Positions 1 through 7,308 of a DNA stretch of 28,041 nucleotides are shown in pieces. Below the pieces are notes generated by a model. That model ran no database searches. It was not told the DNA's origin and saw only the letters and a program-made list of their open reading frames with translations. The DNA is from a virus, in IMG/VR virus record IMGVR_UViG_3300001533_002754, positions 2,200 to 30,240 of that record; one strand, 5' to 3'. The stretch's first letter is position 1. Every line of letters begins with the position of its first letter. The position numbers were made by a program, and so were the translations under genes.

Positions 1-194
1 TTTATAGTATATCCAATTTTTTTAAACCCTTCTATTATCCTTACCTCATCATCTCTAACTTGCCAATCGGTGCATAGTAAAAAATTTACCTCTATATTTT
101 CTTTCCTAGCATCCTCTATTGCATCCATTATATTTTGTTTTAGATCTTTTTCCCATTGTATTTTATCATTTCCCCAATTTTCAATATATCCCAT
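1..194 (-). CDS. Hypothetical protein, 3' end beyond window
   Basis: This is an open frame that begins at ATG 194-192 and runs off the left edge of the window, giving about 64 residues. The start overlaps the TAA of the upstream 100-aa gene by one base (TAATG), the coupling used throughout this operon. The visible part is hydrophilic, starts MGYIENWGNDK, is rich in Asp/Glu/Lys, and has a central IEVNFLLCTDW segment that looks like a beta strand. I recognise no family and suggest no function. The continuous frame, AT-rich codon use and overlap with the previous gene support it being real. Confidence 0.75.
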   Translation of the reverse strand, partial: MGYIENWGNDKIQWEKDLKQNIMDAIEDARKENIEVNFLLCTDWQVRDDEVRIIEGFKKIGYTI

Positions 195-496
195 TATATC
201 ATCCCCAGTTCTAAATACTGTTTTAAATCTTTTTTAGATATTATACCAAGTTCACTTAATATGAAACTATGTGTATATATTCTTTCTCCAAAGCTTCCCA
301 TTGTGACTATTGCTTCTGGCAACATCTTTAAAGCAGTAGAACAACAAGATAGTGCTTGTTTTTTAGTTTCGCATATTCCTAAAAATCTATAAACCTCTGC
401 ACCCTCTTCTAATACAGTTATAAAATATTTATCTTTTGGAATAGACATTATCTTATTATAGACCTCTAGTTTAGTTAAATCTTTATATGCCTCCAT
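194..496 (-). CDS. Hypothetical protein (100 aa)
   Basis: This encodes a 100-residue soluble protein of unknown function. The ATG is preceded by GGGGGAG about nine bases upstream and overlaps the TAA of the 95-aa gene (TAATG). Its own stop overlaps the next start. The sequence is of mixed alpha/beta character with a pair of cysteines (LSCCSTAL) near the middle. There is no signal peptide, membrane segment or motif I can name. It belongs to the distal end of the long overlapping operon that starts near 7222. Confidence 0.75.
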   Translation of the reverse strand: MEAYKDLTKLEVYNKIMSIPKDKYFITVLEEGAEVYRFLGICETKKQALSCCSTALKMLPEAIVTMGSFGERIYTHSFILSELGIISKKDLKQYLELGMI

Positions 497-783
497 TAAT
501 CCAACTCCCCCGTTAGTATTTTTTTATATTTATCTGCAAATTTATAATTTTTTTTAGCAAAATTAATTATTTTTAATTTGTCTTCTTTTGATAAATATAT
601 GTTAATATTTCTACCCTTTATAGCATTTTCTTTTATTGTATTTTTTAATATATCAAAATCTTCCGTTCTGCATGTATATTCACTTAACATTCTATTAAAC
701 TCTATTCTATACCTTTCATTTTTTATCTCAAACAATAAAACTAAAAATATAATAAATAAGCTGAAAAATTCTAAAATCCACAT
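496..783 (-). CDS. Small membrane-anchored hypothetical protein
   Basis: This encodes 95 aa with a strongly hydrophobic N-terminus (about residues 2-18, ILEFFSLFIIFLVLLF) followed by a charged, Lys-rich cytoplasmic-type domain. This looks like a single-pass membrane anchor with the C-terminus inside by the positive-inside rule. The ATG at 783 has an AAGGA site that lies inside the end of the preceding gene. The stop overlaps the next start by one base. I recognise no family. Small anchored proteins of this kind are common in phage early operons and often act on the host, but nothing here shows that directly. Confidence 0.75.
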   Translation of the reverse strand: MWILEFFSLFIIFLVLLFEIKNERYRIEFNRMLSEYTCRTEDFDILKNTIKENAIKGRNINIYLSKEDKLKIINFAKKNYKFADKYKKILTGELD

Positions 784-787
784 ATTC

Positions 788-1129
788 TTAAATTCCTTTC
801 ATAAAAAATGGATCGTGAGCTGAAACCCAGTAGCCTCGAACGTTTTTATTATACACTACCAAATTACTTTCATCTTTTAAATTTGTATCTAGCAATTTTC
901 TACCATTTCTATTTTTAACAAACATCATTCTTAAGTCAAGACCTGGCATAAAACTATCTACGTCTATTGCAACTATCTCACCTTTTACCCTCATCTCTTT
1001 TTTACCAAATACTAATAAATTTAAATCATTGTCTATAATTCTATCTGTATGTCCGCCCAGTTTATGCTCATTTAGATTTAAGTCTATAATACTAAAATTT
1101 TCTCTTTTCTCAAAACGCAATAACTTCAC
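788..1129 (-). CDS. Hypothetical protein (113 aa)
   Basis: This encodes up to 113 aa with no recognisable family. It is beta-rich, with stretches such as GEIVAIDVD and LVVYNKNVRGYWVSAHDPF, and has no membrane segment. The longest frame begins with GTG at 1129, which sits almost against AAGGGG. A TTG three codons downstream has more normal spacing, so the first residues are uncertain. The gene lies just downstream of an IS200/IS605-like right end (finishing near 1165), so its native promoter-proximal context was probably changed. It leads directly into the 95-aa gene. Confidence 0.65.
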   Translation of the reverse strand: MKLLRFEKRENFSIIDLNLNEHKLGGHTDRIIDNDLNLLVFGKKEMRVKGEIVAIDVDSFMPGLDLRMMFVKNRNGRKLLDTNLKDESNLVVYNKNVRGYWVSAHDPFFMKGI

Positions 1130-1158
1130 GCCCCTTCTGTTTTTTTATTCTCCACTGT

Positions 1159-1353
1159 CTACCAGTGAAACTCCCCCATAGATAAATCAAGGGGCTTTAC
1201 GCCAATTGTGATAAGTTTTACAGGATTAAAACTATCTTTTGATGTGGTTGTTTCAGCATATTCTTGCAAGATCCCACAACGCCTACGCTTAAAGGCTCTA
1301 TTGATATTATCTGGAACGCTCATTTTGCCACCACAAATGCAAGTTATAACCAT
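1159..1353 (-). pseudogene. Chimeric ORF: phage start fused to IS605-like remnant
   Basis: This is a 64-codon frame with a good ribosome site (AAGGAAG, 8 nt before ATG) and a phage-like start, MVITCICGG. The rest is visibly GC-richer than everything around it. From about residue 38 the frame reads through an imperfect hairpin (AAGCCCC...GGGGGAG) that ends TTTCAC. This layout, with a tnpB tail coding through a terminal hairpin that finishes in TTCAC, is also seen at 27946-27996. The CICGG...DNIN segment could be a decayed TnpB zinc-ribbon end (CxCG...RDINA), but the match is weak. I read it as a small gene cut by, or fused to, the right end of an IS200/IS605-family element. It could still be translated. 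Confidence 0.5.
1165..1200 (-). mobile_element. IS200/IS605-like right-end hairpin remnant
   Basis: Read on the minus strand, this is AAGCCCC, an imperfect palindrome around TTGATTTATCTA, then GGGGGAG and terminal TTTCAC. Terminal hairpins followed by (A)GTTCAC are typical of right ends of tnpB-carrying elements. The second copy of this architecture at the right edge of the window supports the call. No transposase core is left beside it. Confidence 0.5.
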
Positions 1354-1357
1354 ACAA

Positions 1358-1906
1358 TCACTTCCTTTCTAAAATTCCTTCTTCGTATATATATCTACTA
1401 CTTATTTCTTCGTCTAAAGTTGCGTCATAAAAATTGAAAAATATATAATCATTAAACTCATAATGAAACTCTTCTAAGTCGTCTACTATAAAGCTTCTTC
1501 TACTGCTTACAACTCGATTTCCTTTATATATTATAACAATGTGCATACTATCTCTTTCACTTTCCATCATAGTCCAACCTGTTATATTATTATATCCGTA
1601 TCTCCATATAGATAAAAGTGCTAAATTAGTACAGTCGCCATATCCATCATACATAGTTTGACTCGGAGTCTTCATTCCTATTTCACTTTTGTATAAAATA
1701 TGATTTTTTTCAAGCGTTTCCGACCAAGATTCATACAAAACAAATTGTTGATCTCTATATTTCAATTCATTTTCATTTCGATCTATAAAACTATGCATTG
1801 CTATTTGACCTATCCTAGCTTTCAACTCAAAAGCATTTCTTTCACCTGCGTCAGTAAAGCAACCTAAAAACAAACTACACATTAAAATCAAAACTAAACT
1901 TTTCAT
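1358..1906 (-). CDS. Predicted lipoprotein with transglutaminase-like cysteine-protease core
   Basis: This encodes 182 aa. The N-terminus is a classic lipoprotein signal: MKS, a hydrophobic run, then the lipobox LFLGC with the lipidated Cys at residue 16. The mature part would therefore be anchored outside the cell membrane. It carries GYGDCTNLALLSIWRYG (Cys92), then MHIVIIYKG (His122), then Asp residues near 142-143. That Cys/His/Asp order matches the transglutaminase-like fold, so a peptidase or amidase activity is possible. The ATG at 1906 has AAAGGAGGGG at good spacing. It is separated from the gene upstream by a hairpin. A surface-exposed phage lipoprotein made with early genes could alter the envelope or block superinfection, but that is inference. 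Confidence is high for lipoprotein and moderate for the fold. Confidence 0.75.
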   Translation of the reverse strand: MKSLVLILMCSLFLGCFTDAGERNAFELKARIGQIAMHSFIDRNENELKYRDQQFVLYESWSETLEKNHILYKSEIGMKTPSQTMYDGYGDCTNLALLSIWRYGYNNITGWTMMESERDSMHIVIIYKGNRVVSSRRSFIVDDLEEFHYEFNDYIFFNFYDATLDEEISSRYIYEEGILERK

Positions 1907-1926
1907 ATCCCCTCCTTTGAAAGGAA

Positions 1927-1947
1927 AGGCGAGAATTAATCTCGCCT
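1927..1947 (-). terminator. GC-rich hairpin, possible weak terminator
   Basis: An 8-bp perfect stem (AGGCGAGA/TCTCGCCT) with a 5-nt loop lies across the stop codon of the 63-aa gene and just upstream of the lipoprotein ribosome site. On the minus strand it is followed by TTTCCTTTC, a poor U-tract. It may be a leaky terminator or an mRNA processing or stability element separating the lipoprotein from the operon above. Confidence 0.5.
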
Positions 1948-2127
1948 CATTAATCTTTTCATTTTATTTACATCATTAACACTAAATAGATCGTAAGACT
2001 GATTTTTACACCACTGCTCTTTTTTCAATCTTTTACAGACTGATTTCTCAGAGTTCCCAGTGACTATCATAAAATCTATTAAATTACCATTGTCCTTGTC
2101 ATAAATTACTACTAAAAAATCTTGCAT
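1936..2127 (-). CDS. Hypothetical protein (63 aa)
   Basis: This encodes a 63-aa basic protein, starting MQDFLVVIYDKDNGN and ending KRLMRRD. The start lies inside the end of the 107-aa gene (16-nt overlap) with GGGAG upstream, indicating translational coupling. The predicted beta-strand start followed by a helical, Lys/Arg-rich C-terminus would suit a small nucleic-acid-binding protein. No family is recognised and this is not asserted. Its stop codon is inside the hairpin at 1927-1947. Confidence 0.7.
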   Translation of the reverse strand: MQDFLVVIYDKDNGNLIDFMIVTGNSEKSVCKRLKKEQWCKNQSYDLFSVNDVNKMKRLMRRD

Positions 2128-2435
2128 TTTGACTCATTCTCCCACCATTCAGAAAGCCAATCATACACGTATCTTTTTCTTTCTTTAGAATTTCCTTCTA
2201 AGTCGTATATATAACTTTCGGCTGTTAGCTCTCTACTTCTACTTTTTACCAAATGTTTATATTGCACTGTTATTACAATATCACCTAAAGATCTATTTAT
2301 TGCTATAGAAACTCTATTAAGATTATAATCTTTTATATTGGGGCATACGCCAGCGTTCTCATAGCAAAATTCAATAGCCTCTGACTTATCATTGGAGCAA
2401 AGTGTCTTCAAAACAGATTCTGTTTTTTTTACCAT
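2112..2435 (-). CDS. Hypothetical protein (107 aa)
   Basis: This encodes a soluble protein of 107 aa with no recognised domain. The start ATG overlaps the TAA of the PIN-PhoH gene (ATGGTAA), and GAGGAG in the end of that gene serves as its ribosome site. The C-terminal half is aromatic-rich and charged (YVYDWLSEWWENESK). The overlaps with both neighbours make co-translation with the PIN-PhoH protein likely. I suggest no function. Confidence 0.7.
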   Translation of the reverse strand: MVKKTESVLKTLCSNDKSEAIEFCYENAGVCPNIKDYNLNRVSIAINRSLGDIVITVQYKHLVKSRSRELTAESYIYDLEGNSKERKRYVYDWLSEWWENESKCKIF

Positions 2436-3748
2436 AATTTATACAACTCCTCTACAAACTTGCTACGCTGTATTGTTTCAAGTTTTAAATGACCCGACAA
2501 ATTACTATCTTTAAAAGCGTTTACAGTGTGATAAAGCCCCATCTCTCTTGAGTCTATATTTATCATCCTGCTAGACTGGTTTATATCTCCTGTGATAAAC
2601 AATCTTGAGTTTCCTAGTCGGCTTAAGAGTCCAAACATATTGGGTTTTGTTAATAATTGCAACTCATCAGCAAGTATTATAGAATTATTATAAGAGCTAC
2701 CAAGTATATCTTCGAGTGAACATATTTCAATTTTACCAACATCAATCCAACCTTCAAGTAATTTTACACCGTTCATAAAGCTATTACCTCTGTCTTTTTT
2801 GAGGACTTCCAAGTTAGAGGTTATACTACCTAGAGTGTGGATATATTTATCAACCATACTACCTTTTTTATATCCAACGTGTAAATTTTTATCAAGAGCT
2901 ATTGGAGGTTTTGCTATTACTATTTTTTTATATGGACTAGAACCATCCTCTATTTTCTCCAATGCACAAGCTAATTCTAATATAGTTTTAGCCGAGCCCG
3001 CTGAACCAGTTAATGTTACCATTGGAATACTATCATCCATTAGCAATTCTATTGCTAGTTTTTGTTCTAAATTTCTGGGTTCTAGACCTGCTGGATTAAT
3101 TTTATCATATCTTAATTTTTCAAGTTTACCATCTTTATAAATTGTAATAGCTTTCTTTTTAGGATTTGATAATGATTCCATAATGACAAATTGATTTTCA
3201 CTTGGAATTATTTTTATGTCCATAGGAGCTATTTTTTTTCCTGCATAAAATTTATCTATTAAGTCATCATTTACTTTTATTTCAGTTTTTCCAGTAAATA
3301 AATCTTTATATAAGTCATTGTTGGTCTCGCTTTTTTCAGTTGTAAAACCTAAACTTTTAGCTTTTAAAGAGAAAGACAAATCATTGGTCGCTAATATGGT
3401 TTTCCCATATATTTTATTACAATAACATAAACACCCCATTATAACATCATCATTGCAACTATATTCTATATTTAGGTTGTTCCTGTCGAAGTCCTTTTCA
3501 ACCTTTACAGATACATTGTTATCTAACTTTATCCAATCTAATAAATTCCCGTATCTATCTATTTTATCTAATTCTCTTATTGCTTTTCTAGCTTTATATC
3601 CCAATTCTCCATCTAAATACTTTTGCCTGTCAAGTTCTTTTATAGTCATATCACTAATTATAATACCGCAATTTTCCTTTTGAGATATAAATTCTTTTAG
3701 CCCAACATGTATAATTATATTAGTATCTATTAAAAAATTGATCTTCAC
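2429..3748 (-). CDS. PIN-PhoH fusion (PhoH2-type) RNase/ATPase
   Basis: This encodes 439 aa with two domains. Residues 1 to about 135 are a PIN-type nuclease domain: FLIDTNII at the N-terminus (Asp8) and further acidic residues in NDDVIMG (about 100) and TNDLSF (about 123). Residues about 225-439 are a PhoH-like P-loop ATPase with Walker A GSAGSAKT (248-255), a Walker B-like SIILADELQ (about 356-364), and the PhoH-typical IAKPPI and ITGDINQ segments. In bacteria, PIN-PhoH2 proteins are described as RNA helicase/ribonucleases, so a role in RNA turnover during infection is reasonable. The GTG start overlaps the last base of the ClpP-like stop (TAGTG). The canonical DEAQ Walker B reads DELQ here. 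Confidence 0.88.
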   Translation of the reverse strand: MKINFLIDTNIIIHVGLKEFISQKENCGIIISDMTIKELDRQKYLDGELGYKARKAIRELDKIDRYGNLLDWIKLDNNVSVKVEKDFDRNNLNIEYSCNDDVIMGCLCYCNKIYGKTILATNDLSFSLKAKSLGFTTEKSETNNDLYKDLFTGKTEIKVNDDLIDKFYAGKKIAPMDIKIIPSENQFVIMESLSNPKKKAITIYKDGKLEKLRYDKINPAGLEPRNLEQKLAIELLMDDSIPMVTLTGSAGSAKTILELACALEKIEDGSSPYKKIVIAKPPIALDKNLHVGYKKGSMVDKYIHTLGSITSNLEVLKKDRGNSFMNGVKLLEGWIDVGKIEICSLEDILGSSYNNSIILADELQLLTKPNMFGLLSRLGNSRLFITGDINQSSRMINIDSREMGLYHTVNAFKDSNLSGHLKLETIQRSKFVEELYKLW

Positions 3749-4464
3749 TAAGCATCACACTCGATATCTTCACAATTTTCGATATTACAATCGTCACACT
3801 CTGTTTTGAAGTCAGGTTCATAGTCTAGTAATTCATCTACTATCATATACTTCAAAGCTTCATCTCCTTGAAACTCCCAATCTAAATTTTTATCTTTAGA
3901 CCAAAAGTCTAAATCTTCTTGAGTTAAAACACTACCCCTTATAACTATTTCGTCTGCGCTTTTTTGTAACTTTTCTAAGAATTTAATACTGCTCTTCTGT
4001 TCCGCAAAAGTTCCAACATTCCAGCATCTTATAGAATGATACAAAAAAGTGGTATTCTTATATGCCATTCTATAGTGACCTGCACACAATATTATAAACC
4101 CTGCACTGGCAACAATTCCTGTTGCTATGGTATTTATTGGAGTTTCACAAGTTTCTATTAGTCCACAAAATCCCAAACAATCGTGTGCATTTCCACCATA
4201 GCTGCTTATGTATAAATTAATTGGCTGTGGTGAATATTTCGGGGAAACGTTACTTATAACTCCTTCCACATTAACCTGTGTATTGAAAACTTCTTCCAAC
4301 TTTTCTAATTGATCTTTTTGTGTTTCTATGTCGTATCTTTCTATAGCCTGTATTTTTTCTGTTAATATCTTTATTGACTCTCTACTAATTTCATCATATA
4401 AATACAAATCTCTTTCAGTGGCAGGGTCAAATTGACTGCCACAACTTAATGTAACTAAAGACAT
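3748..4464 (-). CDS. ClpP-like serine protease
   Basis: This encodes 238 aa with a ClpP/crotonase-like fold. The middle contains INLYISSYGGNAHDCLGF (the ClpP oxyanion-loop region), then GIVASAGFI with the presumed nucleophile Ser120. After that come LYHSI (His143) and NLDWEF followed by ALKYMIVDELL, where Asp195 would complete the triad. Canonical ClpP has ASMGA around the serine, and here it is ASAGF. The first 75 residues and a Cys/Asp/Glu-rich tail with four cysteines lie outside the core. It sits among nucleotide-metabolism genes rather than structural ones, so I favour an early regulatory or host-protein-degrading role over the capsid-maturation role ClpP-like proteases have in many phages. 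An AAA partner is not visible, and a host Clp ATPase may serve. Confidence 0.85.
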   Translation of the reverse strand: MSLVTLSCGSQFDPATERDLYLYDEISRESIKILTEKIQAIERYDIETQKDQLEKLEEVFNTQVNVEGVISNVSPKYSPQPINLYISSYGGNAHDCLGFCGLIETCETPINTIATGIVASAGFIILCAGHYRMAYKNTTFLYHSIRCWNVGTFAEQKSSIKFLEKLQKSADEIVIRGSVLTQEDLDFWSKDKNLDWEFQGDEALKYMIVDELLDYEPDFKTECDDCNIENCEDIECDA

Positions 4465-4478
4465 AAAATCACTCCAAT

Positions 4479-5747
4479 CTAATCTAATTTAATAGACATT
4501 ATATCGATATGCTCACCAACAAATCCAACATTTTGACTGGCATGCGAATCATGTATATTTAAAACCTTATCGCTAAATCCATTTGCACCGACGAGGCTTG
4601 CGTTTCTTGCATAATTGTCTGTAATTAAAGTAGAATGAATATGACCGAAAATACAATAATCAATCATTATTTTTTTCTTTTTAAACCATCTTACTTTAAT
4701 CGAAGCAACTTCATCTTCTAATTTTCTATGATTAATAAAATTTCCATGTGCCATATAGATATTTTTACCATTTATGTCTACAACTAATTCTATATTATCA
4801 CAATTATTTATAAAATTAACATTTTCGCAATCATCATATCTAGCCTGTAGCATCATAAATAATATAAAATCAAAACTATCTATTGCTATATTATCTATAC
4901 TGCTCATAAATTCTTTTGATACTATTCTACTTTCATTCCCAACAACTCCTGCAAGATTAATAATAAAACCTTCCTTTAAAAGATCATCTATCATCATACT
5001 TACACAAGAGTACAGTTCTTTTAATGCAAAAGCTCTTACGCTTTCATTGGTTAATTGTTTATCTCTATGTGAGTCAAGATTTAACATATCTCCTAAAAAC
5101 AAAGCATAAATATTTTTTATATTATTTTTTAATAGTTTTTCTTTGACTTCTTCTGTATATTTACTAACCCTTTCTTTTGCAACTCTAAAATTAAATTTAT
5201 TTTCTTCTAAATCTACTACCTCTCCTACGTGCCAATCCGACAATTGTAATATTCCAATTTTATCACTATCTTCTTTTATTTGTTTTTTTATTTTATATGA
5301 ATCAAATACTTCTACTTTATCTAATAATTCAGATAGTGTATCTTCTACTATTCCAGTATTTCGATTTTCCATTCTCCAAGCTTTTCTTTCTATTCTTTGA
5401 GTGTCCATTCTTTTTTGTAGCTGTCTTTTGGTCTTTATTAACAACTCTATTAGTTCAGTTTTTTTTAAATCATATTCGTCAATTTCAAAAACATCTAAGT
5501 CAAAAATATTTCTTTTCACAACTTCTTTTTCTGCGTTGAATTTTCCAAACTCTATATCGTCAAAATTTTCCACTTTGAATTTTTCAAGAAAGTATTTATG
5601 CTCATTGTGTTCTATCCATTCATTAGAATAATAACATTTCCGTAAGGCTCTTTCTATGCTCCATAGATTTTCTTTTACTAACACAGAAGATATTTTCTTA
5701 GTCAACCAAAAAACTCCATCATCTCTACTAAGCTTAAAATATTTCAC
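4479..5747 (-). CDS. Calcineurin-like metallophosphoesterase
   Basis: This encodes 422 aa. The C-terminal two thirds hold the dinuclear-metal phosphoesterase motifs in order: SDWHVGE (Asp171, His173), LGDML (Asp220), GNES (Asn271, where GNHD/E is usual), MAHGN (His334) and FGHIHS (His369, His371). Residues 1-165 form a charged helical N-terminal domain of unknown role that resembles the DNA-binding front part of some phage phosphoesterases. Substrate cannot be read from the sequence. Mre11/SbcD-like nuclease or protein/nucleotide phosphatase are both possible. The GTG start overlaps the TAG of the 36-aa gene, with AGGTGAT as the ribosome site. Confidence 0.85.
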   Translation of the reverse strand: MKYFKLSRDDGVFWLTKKISSVLVKENLWSIERALRKCYYSNEWIEHNEHKYFLEKFKVENFDDIEFGKFNAEKEVVKRNIFDLDVFEIDEYDLKKTELIELLIKTKRQLQKRMDTQRIERKAWRMENRNTGIVEDTLSELLDKVEVFDSYKIKKQIKEDSDKIGILQLSDWHVGEVVDLEENKFNFRVAKERVSKYTEEVKEKLLKNNIKNIYALFLGDMLNLDSHRDKQLTNESVRAFALKELYSCVSMMIDDLLKEGFIINLAGVVGNESRIVSKEFMSSIDNIAIDSFDFILFMMLQARYDDCENVNFINNCDNIELVVDINGKNIYMAHGNFINHRKLEDEVASIKVRWFKKKKIMIDYCIFGHIHSTLITDNYARNASLVGANGFSDKVLNIHDSHASQNVGFVGEHIDIMSIKLD

Positions 5748-5857
5748 TAGGCATCACCTTTTTCTATCTTGTATTTTATATAAGCACCTATTTCTTTATC
5801 CCCCCAGCCACAAAATTCTCTAAGAAATTTTATATTAGCTTTTAATTTTTCGCTCAT
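5747..5857 (-). CDS. 36-aa hypothetical protein
   Basis: This is a short gene filling the gap between the kinase and the phosphoesterase. ATG 5857-5855 overlaps the TGA of the kinase (ATGA) and has AGGAG eight bases upstream. Its TAG overlaps the GTG of the phosphoesterase. The product starts MSEKLKANIKFLREFCGWGD and continues KEIGAYIKYK, lysine-rich and probably helical. The perfect stop/start overlaps at both ends are good evidence that it is translated. No function is recognised. The LREFCGWGDKEIGAYI pattern faintly resembles a helix-turn-helix fragment, but it is too short to call. Confidence 0.7.
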   Translation of the reverse strand: MSEKLKANIKFLREFCGWGDKEIGAYIKYKIEKGDA

Positions 5858-6441
5858 AATTCCATCTCCTCTACACTAGGTCTGATAATTTTAGATCTTA
5901 TAAATTCGAAACAGTCTTGAATAGACTTATTTTCTACTTTAAAATCAACAACTTTACTTACCTTGTTTTCAGAAAAATCAATCGAATCTGCTTTTAGCCT
6001 TCTGTTCCACTCTTTTTTATCAAAACTCCCTCTTTCTATGGCTCTACTTTCTCTTATTTCATCATCTGCGTATATATAAAAAGATATAATTCTACTTTTA
6101 AATATCTTTTTAAAATCTTTTAGTCCTTCAATATCTAAGACAACTACATATTTTTCATTAGTTGCAACCTGTTTTTTCTCCACTCCGTAATACCAAACAT
6201 CACCACTGCTTTCCCCATCAGGATAGTATTTTCTGTATTCTAAAAAATTGTTATTAATTATCATTTTTTCAAAATTTTCATTATTTGTAAAAAAATATGG
6301 GTTGCCTTGTGTTTCCCCATCTCTCATAGGACGAGTAGTAGTTGAAGCTATAAAATTGTATCCCATTTTATTTATTATACTGGCTAAAGTATCCTTCCCA
6401 GTAGCACTTTTCCCACATAAAACTACTACAGTGTTAATCAT
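5854..6441 (-). CDS. Guanylate kinase-like (deoxy)nucleoside monophosphate kinase
   Basis: This encodes 195 aa. A P-loop GKSATGKDT (about 10-18) is followed by TTTRPMRDGE and GNPYFFTN, the guanylate-kinase nucleotide-binding signature. Further on come VVLDIEGLKDFKK and the REsRAIERG lid region. The family phosphorylates (d)GMP to (d)GDP with ATP, supplying dNTP synthesis. The size matches typical guanylate kinases. ATG overlaps the TGA of the HAD protein (ATGA), with GAGAGGAG upstream. Among dUTPase and nucleotidase genes it fits a dNTP-pool role. Specificity could be broader than guanine. Confidence 0.85.
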   Translation of the reverse strand: MINTVVVLCGKSATGKDTLASIINKMGYNFIASTTTRPMRDGETQGNPYFFTNNENFEKMIINNNFLEYRKYYPDGESSGDVWYYGVEKKQVATNEKYVVVLDIEGLKDFKKIFKSRIISFYIYADDEIRESRAIERGSFDKKEWNRRLKADSIDFSENKVSKVVDFKVENKSIQDCFEFIRSKIIRPSVEEMEL

Positions 6442-7016
6442 TTACACTCCTCTCTTTTATTATAAAAGTTATCAACTAAGTCTAAAATATTGTCCCAACT
6501 TTTAGCAACTACACCGTCCCATTCATTGTTCCACTTATATCTTTTATCATCCCCTTCGAATAGAATTTTTAATTTAGCTTTGCTATTTTCTAAGTTTTGA
6601 ATATGGTCGTCTATTATAATATCACATTCTATTAAATCTTTTCCGACTTTCATAGCATTTTTTTTATTTTTAGCAATCGTTATAATATTTATATTTGGTA
6701 GAAAAACATCAAACATTTTCATCTTATTGCTTAAATTTATATTGTCGCCTACTGTACATATTGCAACATCATATTTTTTATCTAGCAAACTTATAGATTT
6801 TCTAGCTTTTGAGTAAAACTTGGGAAACTTATATAAATCTTCGTGTCTAAATAGCTTGTCAATTTCTTCTCTGTCTTTCAGGTTTTCGCATATAGGCTTG
6901 AAATCCCAGTCTTGAACTTCTTGCCATTTATCGTCTTTGTTGTTGACTCTATTATTTAACATTACAAACATTTCTACTGTTTTAACTATAACTCCATCAC
7001 AATCTATTAGTATCAA
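6438..7016 (-). CDS. HAD-type 5'-nucleotidase-like phosphatase
   Basis: This encodes 192 aa. It begins MILIDCDGVIVKT, the HAD motif I DxD (Asp5, Asp7). It continues with DVAICTVGDN (motif II region), KNKKNAMKVGKDLIECDIIIDD (motif III/IV with the DD pair) and a C-terminal ILFEGDDKRYKWNNEWDGV similar to the 5'(3')-deoxyribonucleotidase (NT5C) branch. Such enzymes dephosphorylate (deoxy)nucleoside monophosphates. The start is TTG at 7016, chosen because AAGGGG lies eight bases upstream and the TTGA overlaps the TGA of the upstream Cys-rich gene. It is next to a nucleotide kinase, so the pair may tune monophosphate pools. Confidence 0.8.
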   Translation of the reverse strand: MILIDCDGVIVKTVEMFVMLNNRVNNKDDKWQEVQDWDFKPICENLKDREEIDKLFRHEDLYKFPKFYSKARKSISLLDKKYDVAICTVGDNINLSNKMKMFDVFLPNINIITIAKNKKNAMKVGKDLIECDIIIDDHIQNLENSKAKLKILFEGDDKRYKWNNEWDGVVAKSWDNILDLVDNFYNKREECK

Positions 7017-7222
7017 GTCTTTCGCCCCTTTCTTTTTCTTTTAATTGGAAAAGGAACTTCTTCGTTTCCTCTGGGCTCTTTCTTAGATCGTCTATCCATA
7101 AAGCAAGGGCAAATTATCAAAACACTTCCTTCTACTGCTAAAAGACCAGCACAAAACCCATCTTTTAGTTTACAGTGACTGCATTTACCAAGCGTCACCA
7201 GTGTCTGTTTAAATTTAGCCAC
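7013..7222 (-). CDS. Small Cys-rich protein, possible metal binding (69 aa)
   Basis: The longest frame reaches 7270, but a strong site GGGGAGGAG stands six bases before GTG 7222-7220, giving a 69-aa product starting MAKFKQTL. It has cysteines at about 14, 17, 24, 38 and 40 (KCSHCKLKDGFC and ICPC), a plausible Zn or Fe-S site. The tail is very basic (IKRKRKGRKT), suggesting nucleic-acid contact. It is the first gene of the overlapping operon that runs to the left edge of the window. I recognise no named family. Confidence 0.7.
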   Translation of the reverse strand: MAKFKQTLVTLGKCSHCKLKDGFCAGLLAVEGSVLIICPCFMDRRSKKEPRGNEEVPFPIKRKRKGRKT

Positions 7223-7308
7223 ATTCTCTCCTCCCCTATTCATATTATTGCAAGATTTATTATCTCGCAAGGCATTGATTTTACTACATTCTTAAATTAT
7301 GCAAATCA

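Noticed and set aside
7013-7270. Longer 85-aa version of the Cys-rich protein
   Set aside because: The upstream start lacks a ribosome site, while GGGGAGGAG is ideally spaced from the GTG at 7222.
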